64,000 nt of DNA, taken from positions 1-64,000 of the forward strand of contig WSUB01000161.1 in assembly GCA_019633425.1 (NCBI GenBank), in the 5' to 3' direction. Numbering within the stretch: the stretch's first letter is position 1; each line of letters opens with the position of its first letter. A program made the position numbers and the translations under genes. Of this stretch, positions 1 to 11,035 are shown in pieces. The DNA comes from Tulasnella sp. 424. Taxonomy: Eukaryota; Basidiomycota; Agaricomycetes; Cantharellales; Tulasnellaceae. Under the pieces are notes generated by a model, which was not told where the DNA came from, searched no databases, and was given only the letters and a program-made list of their open reading frames with translations.

Positions 1-256
1 CACAATTTTCAGCATGCCCCAATGTATCCCTGAGACTAATCTGAGAATGTGGAATACCACTTACACTTTCACAAGCACTTTCAGTCTGGGATGGAAAGTT
101 CCCAATGTTTTCCATCATTCTGTAGGGAAAAGGTGTTGTCCATAGAAAATGTTGGGAACTTTCCATCCCAGACTGAAAGTGCTTGAGCAAGTGTGGGTGG
201 TATTCCACATTCTCAGATTAGTCTCAGGGATACATTGGGGCATGCTGAAAATTGTG
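1..256. repeat. Foldback inverted repeat (hairpin)
   Basis: Two nearly perfect inverted arms of about 110 bp, roughly 1-113 and 145-256, are separated by a loop of about 30 bp. The outer ends pair as CACAATTTTCAGCATGCCCC against its complement at 237-256. Near the loop the arms differ by only a couple of bases. The left arm starts exactly at the window edge, so the element may extend further left. It holds no ORF. It may be a foldback MITE or the end of a larger transposon. Confidence 0.85.
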
Positions 257-409
257 CAGAATTTTCCTCAGCATTTTCTTCAGCTTGAAAAAGATGTGGA
301 CCATCTCCACTGAAAATTCTAATGATTATTGAGACATGAAAAGGGTCTATGTTTTTCATCCCATTTTTCACTCAGGGGAAAATGGTCCAAAATTTTCATC
401 ATACTGGAG

Positions 410-1592
410 CAATGGGAACTGCCACATACCCGGATGACGTCATATGGCTTGCCTTGGTGCCAATGCTCCTCAACAGTGTCGACTGCCAGCTGGAGCCTGG
501 CCGTTCTCCCTGTTCTCCACGATCTACACATAGTGGCCACAATTCTCCACAAGCTTCACTGCGACCTTCTGGTTGACCATGTCATCCTCGGCAAATAGAA
601 TGTTGTAAGTCATTGCCGGGCATCACCGCTTGATGTGAAGTGACAGATTCAAACGCAGGTTGCACCGAGTAACCTCAGCAGCAAAAGTTGAAAACCTCTC
701 CATCGTGCCTTTCACAGTTTGCTTCGACTCCAAAATCTCTCCTTTCAAGTCCACCTCGACCCTCTTGATGAGATATCCCTGGGCGACCAGCCATGGTGAC
801 TTGAGTGATGGAGCGGACCTTGGGTGGTAAGATACAATGCCTGCTGAATTTAGAGGTGATGAAGATCCATCCGCTAGCGCACCCGAGGAGGGAAAACTCA
901 CCACCATGTTGGCACTATTCGTCATTCCCTTCACACTCGACTCACGGCTTGCCCGCCCAGGCCCCAACTTGCCATCCGTGCCCATGCCCAAGCTCACTCA
1001 CGCCATTTCGTTTGCTGGGGTGTACAACTGTTGGGCCATGGATTTGGCAGTGTTCTTCATGTCCAGGATCTCGCATGGGGCCTCGACTTGGAACGGTCTG
1101 CTGAAGGTCACTGTCTAGCGACGTCCTTTGTGTCGTTAGCGATGGGATGGACTTGTGCGGTGAAGTTCTGGGCCATTTTCTAAACATCAATGGATGAATC
1201 GTCCGGAGACAATGGAAAATGTACAAGAAGGGCAGGCACTCATGTTGAACGTCGTTGCGGCCCCACATTGTCTGCACTCCTTCGACCTGCGCTTGACCGC
1301 CTAGCACACCCATTGTACTGACTTCCAGAGCGACCCGAGTAACTTCGGACGCAAACGCATTGAGCTGGTGCAACATCGAGTTGATGATATCCTTGAGCGG
1401 CCCATCTCTCCCTCGACTTCGATCTCGATGTGTTGGCTGAGGCCTCCTTCCGTGACGGTGGTGGTGAACAGTCGCAATGTGCCAGACTTGCGGAGTCAGG
1501 TTCAAGCACATCTCGTTGACTTGGTTGGTCAGCTGCCAACCACACTCCCTCCTTGTCGGAAACGTCTGTTTGTCCAGCGTCCCCACTCCTAG
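410..1592 (-). pseudogene. Group III hybrid histidine kinase remnant (HK1a, 3' part)
   Basis: Read on the minus strand this is a scrambled piece of a NIK1/Os-1-like kinase. Positions about 430-640 encode part of a receiver domain, with QLAVDTVEEHWHQGKPYDVI recognisable. From about 655 it jumps directly into HAMP-linker repeats, with a recognisable stretch [14 protein letters not shown] near 1340. The last HAMP, the histidine box and the ATPase domain that should lie between are missing. Several frames are needed to follow the homology, so it cannot encode a kinase. The homology stops at 1592, where a transposon interrupts it, and resumes at 7342. Confidence 0.8.
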
Positions 1593-1602
1593 CATCAGGA
1601 AA

Positions 1603-2054
1603 CCGTGTTTGGGTACGGTAGATGGGACAGGACATGAGGCGCTAAGGGTCAGTACCGCGACTACGGGCAGTATGGGCTCCCCACCATTAGATCCTTGTAC
1701 AGTAAGTATCCAAATCCCGCTACAGCAACACAATATCGGCAGTAATTTTGTATCCATCAGCAATCCTTGCCTTTAAGTGAGTGGGTTACGACTTCCTTTT
1801 CTTGAGTCAGTTGGGTGTCACGCTGGCTCAGACTTCTTGGAAATGCCCGTTGACACCTTTGAAGTCAGAACTTTGTTACGCTAAAGATACCATTAGAATC
1901 CCCTAATTAATGGCATTTTATTGATACCAAAAGCGTAAGGGCTTGGTGAACCTGTTCAGGCGCTATTCCTAAGATTGGCGACCTTGCCGAGATTGTCCCA
2001 GGAATACCGGGCTAGTTGGGCGCATGTTGCCAGGCCCGGAATATAATAAATACT
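1603..2054. other. Transposon terminal region without a gene
   Basis: This stretch lies between the left inverted terminus and the transposase 3' end. No convincing ORF, tandem repeat or RNA gene was seen. It probably holds sub-terminal transposase-binding sequence and the 3' untranslated region. Confidence 0.4.
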
Positions 2055-4598
2055 CTAGACAAGACAAATATATTCGTTTAGACTAGCAAAAGAATTAATG
2101 TAGAACTTGTGGAAACGAGATAGAGATCTCAAGCCCTCCTTCTCATCCAAGATCTCCGCTGAACCCACAATCACCGGAGCGAGGGGGCAAGGGCGGATAA
2201 TTGCTCCCAACTCTACGACTCGGCCTCGCTGATTCTCCCCTCGGTAATCCTTTTTCACTTTGTACAGTTGTGTCGCACTATCCTTGTCTCGCTGAGTGAT
2301 AGGACTGAAGGTAAAGATGTAGGCAAGGATTTCGGTTGAAGCAGGTGGTGGTTGGTGAGGCAGAAAAGCGGCACGGAATATCAATCGGAGTTCCCCAACA
2401 GAGTAACCTAGATTGAAGTCAACAGGCATGATGTATTTGAGAGTTATCGCTAATTGCACCTTGCAGTCCGACAACATCGGCCTCCCCATCATCCACCAGA
2501 ACCGCATCGAAGATTTTCTGTTCGGGTTGAGCCCGAACTCTCCTCCACTCAGCCTTCATGAAGTCATTTGGAATTGGAAGGAGGAAGCAAACGTGGGTCC
2601 AGATGTCAAGCTCAGCAAATTGATTGGGAACACCGCCGATGGATTTGGTTTTGAAATACTCGAGGAGGTTGGCGGGGAAATCTGGGATATCAAAGAGTGA
2701 AATGGTGTTATTGAGTGCAGTGCGTGGGAGGTGAGGTCGTTTTGCTAGGCTGTAGAACACGTTGTCCACGATAGGGTCTGGGACATCCCACCCATTGTGC
2801 GCACCCGTTTGCTTCTTGACCGTCACTGCCCCTCCATCCCCTTGTCCATCCCCTCCTCTCTCTTGATTGCCCTCCCCGCCATCTGCTCCCTCTCCCTCTC
2901 CCTCTCCTGTCCTCTCTGGTGGCCACTTCTCATCTCGCCAGCAAAGGTACAGCTCCAGCGTGTCAATTCTCTCCCTCAAGTCAACCCAGTGGATCATCTG
3001 AAGAAAATGGCCATCGCGATGATTCGACGCCTGCCAGGCTTCCTTCACCAGGTCGATATGAAGCCGCTCTGAGCCTTCCGTGCTTGAGCCATCAAGGGTA
3101 CCCTTCCACCAGATGCAACTGGTAATGTGTCGTGGGATATGGAGCTTTGGTATTAGGAATGAGTCGATGACTTCTCCGGTTGTCTCGCTCACGCGCCCAT
3201 TGAGAGATACATAAACCTGGCGAGTATCTTCGAATGTTTTTGCGCTTTCTTCCAGCTGACCAAGACTCTTTTCCGTGTGGTACAGATAGGTAGCCAAGTA
3301 GATGTAATCGAGAAATGATTGGGTCGCTTGAAGAAGTTGTCGGGTGGCCTTGGGTGCACTTGCTATCGCGCCAAGAAACTCCTTCTCAAGGTCGCGCATG
3401 TCTCCTTGGGTCCATTGGCTGAAGCCGGAGATTCCATTTGAGAAGTGCCGAAAGCCAGGATGGGGTATTTGAAGCCAAAGTCGTAAGTCCGTCTCCGACT
3501 CTCCCCCATCTTCTTCGTCGATGATGTTCTGAGTCCATGGTACAATATAGTCGGCAAACGGCTTGTGGCACCAGTGCAACAGGTCATAAGACATGACCTT
3601 CACTATATCAACCTGGACTCCGGTCCCACTTCCTTCCATCCATCCCCAAAACGGCGTCTCGACACCACAATAGCCCGCCTTTTTCGCCGCCTGTGCAAAG
3701 GCCCACGTGTCTTCCATACTTCCAACTTCGACTCCATCCATCCACTTCTACCATCGATGCACGCACTGCCGCAATGCCACGTTTCACGGATGCGCTGCTT
3801 TGCGTGGAGAAGTCCTCTGGGCTATCGAGGTCATTCTTCCAGGTGTCACAAAATGGGCAAACGAAATGACCGAGGCCCAGGATCATCCATACTTCTTCCA
3901 TATCGGCAATCCAAGACATCAATATCCTCCATGTCTCTCGTTCAAACCCGTCAGTGTCAACCGTACGATACAGCTTCTGGTCCTTCAAAGGTGAGAGGAT
4001 CTTTGTAACGCATTGATGATAGAGCCGTTTACTTAGAATCCCCAGCATTGCCTTCTTCATCGTCTTGTTCTGCAGCTTTTGTTTGATCTTCAAAAGAATC
4101 GGGATGTATGCCAGGAGAAGGTACGCTTGACGGTGAATCGAGGCCCGTACGTCCTTGCGGATGTTCCCCAATGTGAGATAGAGCGGGTGGGCCATCCGAC
4201 CTCTGGTATGCGAGGTGAGAGTTGTCTTGTCCGACGCAAGAATGATTGGGATGACTGTTGTTCCTGCAGGGACCTTTGACTGCTCCATTCCAACAGGTAC
4301 AGATGAGTTCTGCAAGCTGGATTTTTCGTGATATAATTTCACTCACTTGTGCTTCCCACCACCCATCTCCTGTGCAGAACTCGTGGTACACGTGCCGTCC
4401 AGTTGCATCAAACACTCGCCGTGGGATGTAGTCCATCGAATTCGCATATGACGGATTTCCAAAAAGGTAACCCGCTGACGGAGATTTGAGTGCAGGGCAC
4501 ATTGGGTTGGGACAACGATGCCGGAGCATTGTCCTGGCGCTGAGCAAGGGGGTTTTGCTGGTTGGGTGTTGGCGGAGTACTGGTGCCTGGTCGAACAT
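2055..4598 (-). CDS. Plavaka-family transposase (N-terminally short)
   Basis: Recognised from family landmarks in order along the minus strand. An N-terminal block reads YLFGNPSYANSMDYIPRRVF followed by GDGWWEAQ (about 4480-4350). Then comes VIPIILASDKTTL and HPLYLTLGNIRKDVR, the core of these enzymes (about 4250-4150), and a VCPFCDTW cysteine pair near 3860. A block ending FWGWMEG...SYDLLHWCHKPFADYIVPW follows, then SERLHIDLVKEAWQASNHRDGHF (split here as SERLHIDLVKEAWQ and ASNHRDGHF). The C-terminus reads FHKFYINSF at 2055-2130. Several reading frames are used, so introns are present; one runs from a GTGAGT donor just after WWEAQ. The usual long N-terminus with zinc-finger residues was not found upstream, so the protein is short for the family, either truncated or trimmed by the neighbouring gene. 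Activity is unknown. Confidence 0.75.
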
Positions 4599-4746
4599 GC
4601 CGAGTTCGATTCGAGTTTGATCTTGGTGCGTTTTTTCCTGCTACTTCCTTCCCCCCAACTTCCTCCGTTTTCCCTTCTCTCCTTTGCTTTCCCTCCCCTT
4701 CTCTGTCCTTCACACACTCCTTCAAACTTGGTTCTGCTCTTTTGCA
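4599..4746. promoter_or_regulatory. Shared divergent promoter, CT-rich
   Basis: About 150 bp separates the divergent starts at 4598 (minus) and 4747 (plus). Positions 4630-4715 are a strong pyrimidine block on the plus strand (runs such as CTTCCTTCCCCCCAACTTCC). CT blocks are typical just upstream of transcription starts in filamentous fungi. The placement supports ATG 4747 for the plus-strand gene. The regulatory role is inferred. Confidence 0.45.
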
Positions 4747-6917
4747 ATGAACCGCACTCACACTCCTTACTTAAACCTCTCAGCATATACCCCATCTCAA
4801 CCGACATCCGCCAGCACAGCCACAACCTCTTCCGCTCACCCAAACACCCACCAAGTTGAGGCTCGGCCAACTCGATCTCAGCAGCCTTCAGCATGTGCGC
4901 GACTAGTGAGCGAACAAGGCGCCTCACTGCAAGACCTTGCCGACATGACTCGCCATGAGGATCCGACCGCACCAGACCAAACCCATCAAGATGATGGGGA
5001 CTATGGAGAAAGACGCCAACCATCTTGCTGTAAGTTGCTTCCAGAGTGTTTACTCTCACGTCGGACTGATTAGAATGTCACCCACATTCAATGTTTCGCT
5101 GTTCATAGGTGGTCCCGCGAAGCATCTGAATTCTAATACGCATCAGCCCGCTAGCAGTCTGCCAAGCTCTGCTGCCAAAAAACACCCGCAGCAAGAATCC
5201 TGCACGTCCCAATCCAATGCGCCCTGCTCCTATTCCCTCCTCGGGTTCTAGTCCTATCACTCAGCCTGAGGTTCCGCCGCAAGCACCAGCAGGCAATAGC
5301 GTCCGAGTCCACACCACGCCGCCAATCATAGATCCTGCCTTACTCAATCTACCCCCTCTCCATCCACCTCCACCTCCCCCGACATCTTTTCCCCCCACTT
5401 CCCAACTGGCAGCAAGTCAGTTCTCAGCTTGGACTCAATCCTCTTCGCCCCACAGAAACCTTACCCCCGGGAACTTTCACATCCCTCCCCAGACTCCAGC
5501 CACATGGCCACCAGCCCAGCAGATGATGGTAGGACAGCCACAGTATTCCAGCCCTTTTGCTGGTCCATCTCCTTTTCCCCAGCCCATTTTCGAAGATCAA
5601 TCCACACGAGAAGCAGTCATGCCTGCAGAAGACCAAACCGCTCAACAACCAGTCCCCTCCGTACGTCGCGTGCTACATCGAGGTATAACGCATACTGATT
5701 GCTTTTGCAAAAAAGGTCTCGCCTCAGTCAGATACAGATGATGATGATGATGTCCTGGGCACCCTCCGCAACAAGACCTGGAAGCGATGTCACCGTCCCA
5801 TCCAGCTCCCCCTCAATGTCACCTCCAAACATGGCAGCGGACTCGTCGCAATCGAAGCTGACCCACAAAATATCAGCTCATGGCCAGCGCAACAGCGACC
5901 ACTTCTCCTCCTGGCACACTTCGAGTACGGTGCACTCTTGAATACTGAGAATGGGGCACCATCACCCAGCGCACAAGTCCGTTTCCAAGCCGAGGCTTAT
6001 TCTCGGGCGATCATGTCCGTCTCCCAGTCCAAGTGTCACGGGCTTCCAGACAAGCCCACACCGACTATTCTACACTGTGTAAGCACCGTATATTGTGATT
6101 GTTCTGGCATATGACCGAAGGATTTGCACGATGTTGCGTTACCAGATACACAAGCATTGCTCCGCATTCCATGGACGAGTCAGAGATGCAGCCTTAGATG
6201 CGGTTTTCAGCATTTACAAGATACAAGAAAACGGTTCTGGCCCTGCTGAAGTTGCTGCCAAGGTCCAAGATCTCCTTCAAAACGCGAACTTTATCTTTCG
6301 TGAAATCACACCTGAGGTATTTGAACGCGTTAAAAGTTTGAAATCAAGTTCACTCACATCCTGATGATTTCTAGGGTCGGGCTGGCCCTTGGCGTCATCC
6401 GGCAATCACGAGTGTTATTATCAATAGCACGTTTGGAGATCGTGAAGCAGAGGGTATTATTACAAAACAACGGTATCTTCCTCTTGTTCTGCCACCAGTC
6501 ATCTTCCTTGCATGTACTGTGGTATGTCATTTTTCGACTCCATCCACACTTGCTGCACTAACAACCAGACCCCGGCTCCAGATTCAACATGCTCTCAAGA
6601 TGTGGTCAACTGGTACAAAGGTCATGCTGCCGTTCAAATTTGATGCCACGCACCGAAGCAACTACCAAGTTTACAATCGGAATTGGGATGAATACTTGGA
6701 TCAGTGGGGTGAGGAAGGTGACGTGTATATGAAGGAAACCAGGGACCTTTTGACAAACCGGATTCGGTGAGTATTTTCCACTACCGTGTATACCTGGCTA
6801 ATCGGAATATTATTTAGGAACATTGTTGATGCAGTCTCTGATCAAGCAGAGAACGATTTCAGCAGTCAACCCTTGTCAACTGAGACAAGCTTTTTTAGCG
6901 ACACGGATGCAATCTAG
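4747..6917 (+). CDS. DUF6532-type protein carried by the Plavaka element
   Basis: A seven-exon model reads open throughout: 4747-5029, 5167-5660, 5716-6078, 6146-6316, 6375-6521, 6582-6766 and 6818-6917, giving about 580 residues. Most introns are 41-67 nt with GT-AG ends; the first (137 nt) is the least certain. The N-terminal third is low complexity and rich in Pro, Ser and Gln. An acidic SDTDDDDDVLG stretch follows. The C-terminal half carries features I associate with basidiomycete DUF6532: HKHCSAFHGRVRDAALDAVF, then PWRHPAI, LVLPPVIFLACTV and IQHALKMWSTG. The function of this family is unknown. The gene lies inside a transposon, so it may be a captured host gene or a regular second gene of the element. 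An alternative start is ATG 5217. Confidence 0.65.
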
Positions 6918-7331
6918 TTCCCCTTTAATCAGCAGGTTTTGTCTTCCAGTTTTTGGCATTATACCCTTGGCCTAAGGTGTTTGGCTCGCCCGTCGCTTGT
7001 ACCCCAATGATACCCGCCTCATTGTAGCTATATTAGATTCTATTTGTTATTCGATTCTATAGATATTTGCGAGTTGGGGCTGGTTGCAAATCATGCGAGT
7101 TGATTGGATACTACCCACTTTGGGGTACTATGTACGCTTTTGTTCGGCACTGTGTACTGCTGATATTTGTGTATAACAGCGGGACGGATGGTAGTCTAGC
7201 TAAAGTACAGAGTCTACAGAAAAGTATAAATAGTCGGACGTGCCTACAGCACACATACCCTTAGGCTGAACCTCCTTTTGATGCTACAAGTCACCATAGC
7301 GCATAGTAGCACTACCAGCCAAGTTCCTCCC
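6918..7331. other. Transposon right end without a gene
   Basis: AT-leaning sequence between the stop codon at 6915-6917 and the right inverted terminus. No gene is supported. It likely contains the 3' untranslated region of the plus-strand gene and sub-terminal transposon sequence. Confidence 0.4.
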
Positions 7332-7341
7332 TTTCCTGATG

Positions 7342-7575
7342 AGCGATGTGCGCGGCACCTCTTCTGCCAAATTTCGCAACCTGACGACCAGTCATCTTGA
7401 GCTTCATGATCTCTCCTCGTGCGACGGGGTTGGTGACTTCGGCGATGGTGCGGACCTGGCCTGTCAGTTGCGAGCTTGTTGACTGACGGAACTCCTGCCA
7501 TGTTTCACCGAGTGAGATTTCCAGGGATTGACAGCCGAGTTTGCCTTGAGCACCCACTTCGTTCGAAACATGGTA
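7342..7575 (-). pseudogene. Group III histidine kinase remnant (HK1a, 5' part)
   Basis: This continues the kinase fragment interrupted at 1592. On the minus strand it encodes part of the second HAMP unit, with QLTGQVRTIAEVTNPVARGE readable. Near 7575 the coding homology ends abruptly, and the sequence passes directly to the 5' flank that precedes other kinase copies. The first HAMP and the whole N-terminus have therefore been deleted. It is broken and non-functional. Confidence 0.7.
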
Positions 7576-8019
7576 GACTTTGCTCGTGAGTGGGCAGCCA
7601 CAATAATGCTCAAGTCGCCCCTCACTTGAGCAACCAAGACACACAACATAGTAGTTCATTAATTGTTGAGGCTGTCCTAACATAAAACTCCATTCACCTA
7701 CCAGGAAACCACTGCCATTTGTCTGCCCTTGCGGCTGCTCGCCAAGGTCTCCGTATTTAAAGGGGCGTTGCTACTTCCTGCAGAGGAACTCTATCTAGAA
7801 GGATCATATATATTCTACCCATGTGTGTGGTACAGCAAGGATAAGGACTATCTCTATTCGCGTCCCCGTTGCAGTAATGGATCTTAGACTGACACTCCAT
7901 AAGAGTGTTGAGTTCGTGAGCCAAACTGATCGAATTTGACGGCTCCTTATCTCCACAAGCTCAGCAACCCGACCAAAGAAAGGTACATACATCCCTTCTT
8001 CGGGACGAAACCGGAAGAA
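7576..8019. repeat. Segmental duplicate of the 60.5-61.0 kb region
   Basis: Kinase 5' flank and NSE3-distal sequence follow the same order as positions 60500-61020. Shared landmarks are AAGTCGCCCCTCACTT, the block containing AAGGATAAGGACTATCT, and CATCCCTTCTTCGGGACG. Only small differences are seen. No ORF here is credible. Confidence 0.75.
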
Positions 8020-8201
8020 ACCTCATACGGTAAAAAGTCCAGTGATGCTCCAGCCGCGTTCCCTTCATCATCCTCGTTGTTATCGTAGTCCATGCCACTG
8101 ATTCTTCTTCATCGTCGTCTGAGTCTGCTCTGCACTTTCCTTTGAGATTGTGACAGCCCACCATGTCTGGCTTGGGAGGCCTGGGTTGCTTGACGTGCCA
8201 T
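8020..8201 (-). pseudogene. NSE3: NSE3-like first exon remnant (copy 1)
   Basis: The minus-strand ATG at 8201-8199 begins the same low-complexity N-terminus seen in the longer copies (a QATQASQARR-like start, then an acidic DSDDDEEE run). A small indel after the SQSQ motif shifts the frame. The rest of the gene is absent: the exon passes directly into sequence that normally lies beyond the 3' end of the gene. The same truncated layout occurs at 61162, so the deletion predates that duplication. Confidence 0.6.
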
Positions 8202-8274
8202 TATGTATCTACGTGGGTTTTCTGAAGCTTTGGGATACTAACGAGTGACAAGCAGGGGGAGGGAAAGTCAGGAT

Positions 8275-8920
8275 TGTCAGGACTCGGTCCTGCCCTGTAC
8301 GAGAAACCAGGTCGAAACGTCTCGTCGCTGGAAGTCCCTGCAGATCTCACGCCACCTCCCACGCAGCGGACTAACCAACAGCATCGGGTATTAAGGAGCT
8401 CCGGACCGGGTCATGTGGATCAGCCGGTACCGGTTACCACAAGCCCTGGGGTCAGGCTCGGCCGATGGCATGCAGATGCTGACAACGTGTCAGCGTTACT
8501 ATTGTTAGCCCTGTTGTCCGTGCTTCTATCATGTGTCCTGTCCCATGACCTGTGCAGCATGCGGTCATGCTGCGCATTGTCCTTGTTGTCCATGCTTCTC
8601 ATCTTCTGTCTCAGTCTTATCTACACAGCCATTGTTCTCATTCCCGTTATGGACGTCGTCTCGCCGTCTGGAGGGCCTTGGGTCCTCCCTATAAGTAGGT
8701 TGCGTCTGGAGAGGGGATGTCTCTCCAACGCAACAACCTTGTCTACTCCTCTCCCCTACCTAACCAACAATCCAAAGGCTTACTGCCCCTTTTGTCTCTG
8801 TCTACCACTTTGAGCCCACTTTCCCCTCCCCTGCAACATTGCCCCGCTTAGCTAAGGTGCCAGCCCTTACTAAGACGTAACTGTCGAGGACCTGAGTCAC
8901 CCCCGTGCCCAGTCCTGACA
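8275..8920. mobile_element. Solo LTR
   Basis: A 646-bp unit starts TGTCAGGACT and ends AGTCCTGACA, the TG...CA inverted ends of a long terminal repeat. It has a TATA-like CTATAAGTAG near 8690. The paralogous locus at 61231 shows the uninterrupted site: the sequence runs ...AAAGTC GGTAT GCGTCCTTTGG there, and AAAGTC AGGAT [LTR] GGTAT GTGTCCTTTGG here. The flanks therefore look like a 5-bp target duplication with two later changes in the left copy. No internal retrotransposon genes are present. The superfamily (Gypsy or Copia) cannot be told. Confidence 0.85.
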
Positions 8921-9255
8921 GGTATGTGTCCTTTGGCAAAAGAACGGTCAGGAGTGAAATGGCGCGTCAGGCTTGTCCCTGAGTACAGCCACAGGCCAGT
9001 TTACCGAAGTTCATAGATGTCAGTTGCCTGAGACAAGGTCTCCCCTCTCGACCTGGATAGCTCATGCTGTTCGTCTAGTGGTAATTGTGTCTACAAGGCA
9101 TTAACCCTAAGTATTTGTTTGGCCTACTCCGTTTAGTGAAGCCTCTCTGGTCAAGTCGCCCCTTACTCACTTTAGTCGCACAACATAATTGTCCATTAAT
9201 TCTAGAGGCCTTCCCAAGGTGAGACTCCATTCTCCTACCAGGAAGTCACTGCCAG
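8921..9255. repeat. Segmental duplicate of about 61231-61591
   Basis: The sequence matches the right-hand copy apart from scattered substitutions and small indels. It contains no gene. It ends in ACTGCCAG (9248-9255), which is duplicated by the next insertion. Confidence 0.7.
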
Positions 9256-9905
9256 GCAGACTCCAACCCAGCCGCTCACAGACGAATTTAAAACTCCGTG
9301 GGGTGGGGTGACAAATAAGGGTGTTTGAGCGGTGGGTTGACCTTGTTTGTTCAGGAGTTTTCGTATGAATCGTCTGCGTAGCGACTGGCAGAATTTGCCC
9401 TCGGCGTTATCGGTGTTTCTTCCTTGGCCGCTCGCCCTCTCCCTTCTCAACCGGTTTTTCTCCTCCCTCCTGCCTTTCTTCTACCGTAGTGAGCTCCTCC
9501 AGATAACCGGCCAAGCCGATCAATATTTATGCTGGGAGGAACGGACATTGCCTTAGAGTCGTGGAATCCGGAGATAGGTTCTTATGGTATACATAGTAAA
9601 CATCACATAGGCCTTTTGTACACAGGATACGCCTATTCATTGATGTACACAATATGACGTACTAGAAGGTTCTAGTAAAGCTCTGCACTGCGCTACTGGG
9701 CCAGTAAGGCTGCTTGCATATGAGGAAGGAGGTGATGAGGGGTCGGGGAAGAAACACCGATAACGCCGAGGACAAATTCTGCCAGTTGCTACGCAGACGA
9801 TTCATACGAAAACTCCTGAACAAACAAGGTCAACCCACCGCTCAAACTTGTCACCCCACCCCACGGAGTTTTAAATTCGTCTGCGAGCGGCTGGGTTGGA
9901 GTCTG
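9256..9905. mobile_element. Non-autonomous hAT-like MITE
   Basis: About 650 bp with inverted termini of roughly 165 bp (9257-9424 and 9749-9905). The outermost shared sequence is CAGACTCCAACCCAGCCGCT. It is flanked by a perfect 8-bp direct repeat ACTGCCAG (9248-9255 and 9906-9913). The paralogous segment has a single ACTGCCAG at 61584-61591 and no insert. Eight-bp duplications are typical of the hAT superfamily. There is no transposase ORF; open frames across the ends are chance. Confidence 0.85.
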
Positions 9906-9913
9906 ACTGCCAG

Positions 9914-10200
9914 GTTCATCCGCTCTCTCGATTCACCCTCGCGTCTTCTCGCCCATCACCGTATTGAAATACGGACGTCACCACTCACTTCCTCCAGAGA
10001 AACGCTAGCTCGATGGATCATATATGTATCCAACCAGTCTGTTTGGTACATAACTCGATCTACGAAGCACTACTTAGCTAGGACACGATTCCTCGTTCCC
10101 ATTGCAGTAATGGATCTTAGGCTTACGGCGTCGAGTGTCGAACCTGACGCATCCGTACCTCCATGGGCCCAGCAAACCGACCGAAGAACAACCAACTCTT
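9914..10200. repeat. Segmental duplicate of about 61592-61880
   Basis: The sequence parallels the right-hand copy (landmarks GGATCATATATGTATCC and GGCTTACGGCGTCGAGT). No gene is supported. Confidence 0.65.
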
Positions 10201-10985
10201 CTTCATAGAGCCGCATATAAGCTCCGCAGCGCTCCGTTCCCCAATCTCAGCGTTGCCCCGTTAACCCAACTCCACTCGTCCAGACCTTCCTCCGCTTCGT
10301 GCTCCGCCATGGACAGGAGCGCCGCTTGACATCAGAACCTGCACTCAGTCAAGAAGTTTTGCTTGATATCGCTCAGATATTCAAACAAAGTCTGTTCATC
10401 GTGCGACGAAAACGCTGGTGAAGGGAGCTTGGAGTTGAAATGCGATGGAAGGACTCGAGTAGTCGTTTCAGTCGTACTATGTAAGGCCGTCAGCGACGGG
10501 CGCTTTGCAAAGTGTCGAAGGGCTTCTTACGCTCGAGAGAAACACATCCATTCGCGAGTCTCAGAGAAAGAGCCAGTCGTACGATGCCCGTCAGAGCCAA
10601 AGCTCTTGCAAGCGAGAATAGCGCCGCTTGGCGTTTCATAACTCTGATATTCAGGCTTTCCCAATGAGGCCCAGAGCGCGGAGATTCCTTACTTCCTCTT
10701 CGTACAGTTTGTCGTTCTTCTTGTTCGCAAGTTTGATCAAGTTGGGGTTCAAGGTGCTCCGCACGATATAGGTGCAAAATACGACGTTGTATCCCCTAGA
10801 GTGCTTAGGAAGAACTAGGAAAAGATACGTCAAGTCAATAAAGGTCCAACGAAAGGTATATGCGTTGTATGCTACCTGTCTTGATAATCTCCGTGCGTCT
10901 GATCATTTGCCGCCTAGGATCTTCGAACGAGAACATTTGGGTGAGGTCATTGGCGCGACATCCGATACTCTAGGAGCGTTTGATG
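10200..10985 (-). pseudogene. NSE3: NSE3/MAGE-like remnant lacking exon 1 (copy 1b)
   Basis: Read on the minus strand, the region near 10980-10870 encodes a RANDLTQMFSFEDPRRQ-like helix of the MAGE homology domain. Further down it encodes STLNPNLIKLANKKNDKLYE and a broken core that in better copies reads GILQLVLSLILANG. Several frame changes are needed. Upstream of 10985 the expected first exon is replaced by kinase HAMP sequence starting about 11036. The same junction exists at about 62940. Confidence 0.6.
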
Positions 10986-11035
10986 TATAAGTTTAACGAA
11001 AGAGATACGAGCCATCAAGGCTCGATGACCCAGCG

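Larger units (their letters stand above)
1593..7341. mobile_element. Plavaka-type DNA transposon with two divergent genes
   Basis: The 5.75 kb segment begins with CATCAGGAAA (1593-1602) and ends with its exact complement TTTCCTGATG (7332-7341). It splits a kinase HAMP region that is continuous in the other copies: homology stops at 1592 and resumes at 7342. The dinucleotide AG flanks both sides (1591-1592 and 7342-7343), a possible 2-bp target duplication. Inside lie a Plavaka-family transposase on the minus strand and a DUF6532-type gene on the plus strand, reading away from each other. The insertion is directly visible; the family call rests on the transposase. Confidence 0.75.

Noticed and set aside
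8274..8813. 179-codon plus-strand ORF
   Set aside because: It lies wholly inside the solo LTR and resembles no retrotransposon protein; LTRs often contain chance frames.
9714..10208. 164-codon plus-strand ORF
   Set aside because: It spans the MITE right arm and its flanking duplicate, crossing the insertion border, so it cannot be an old gene.
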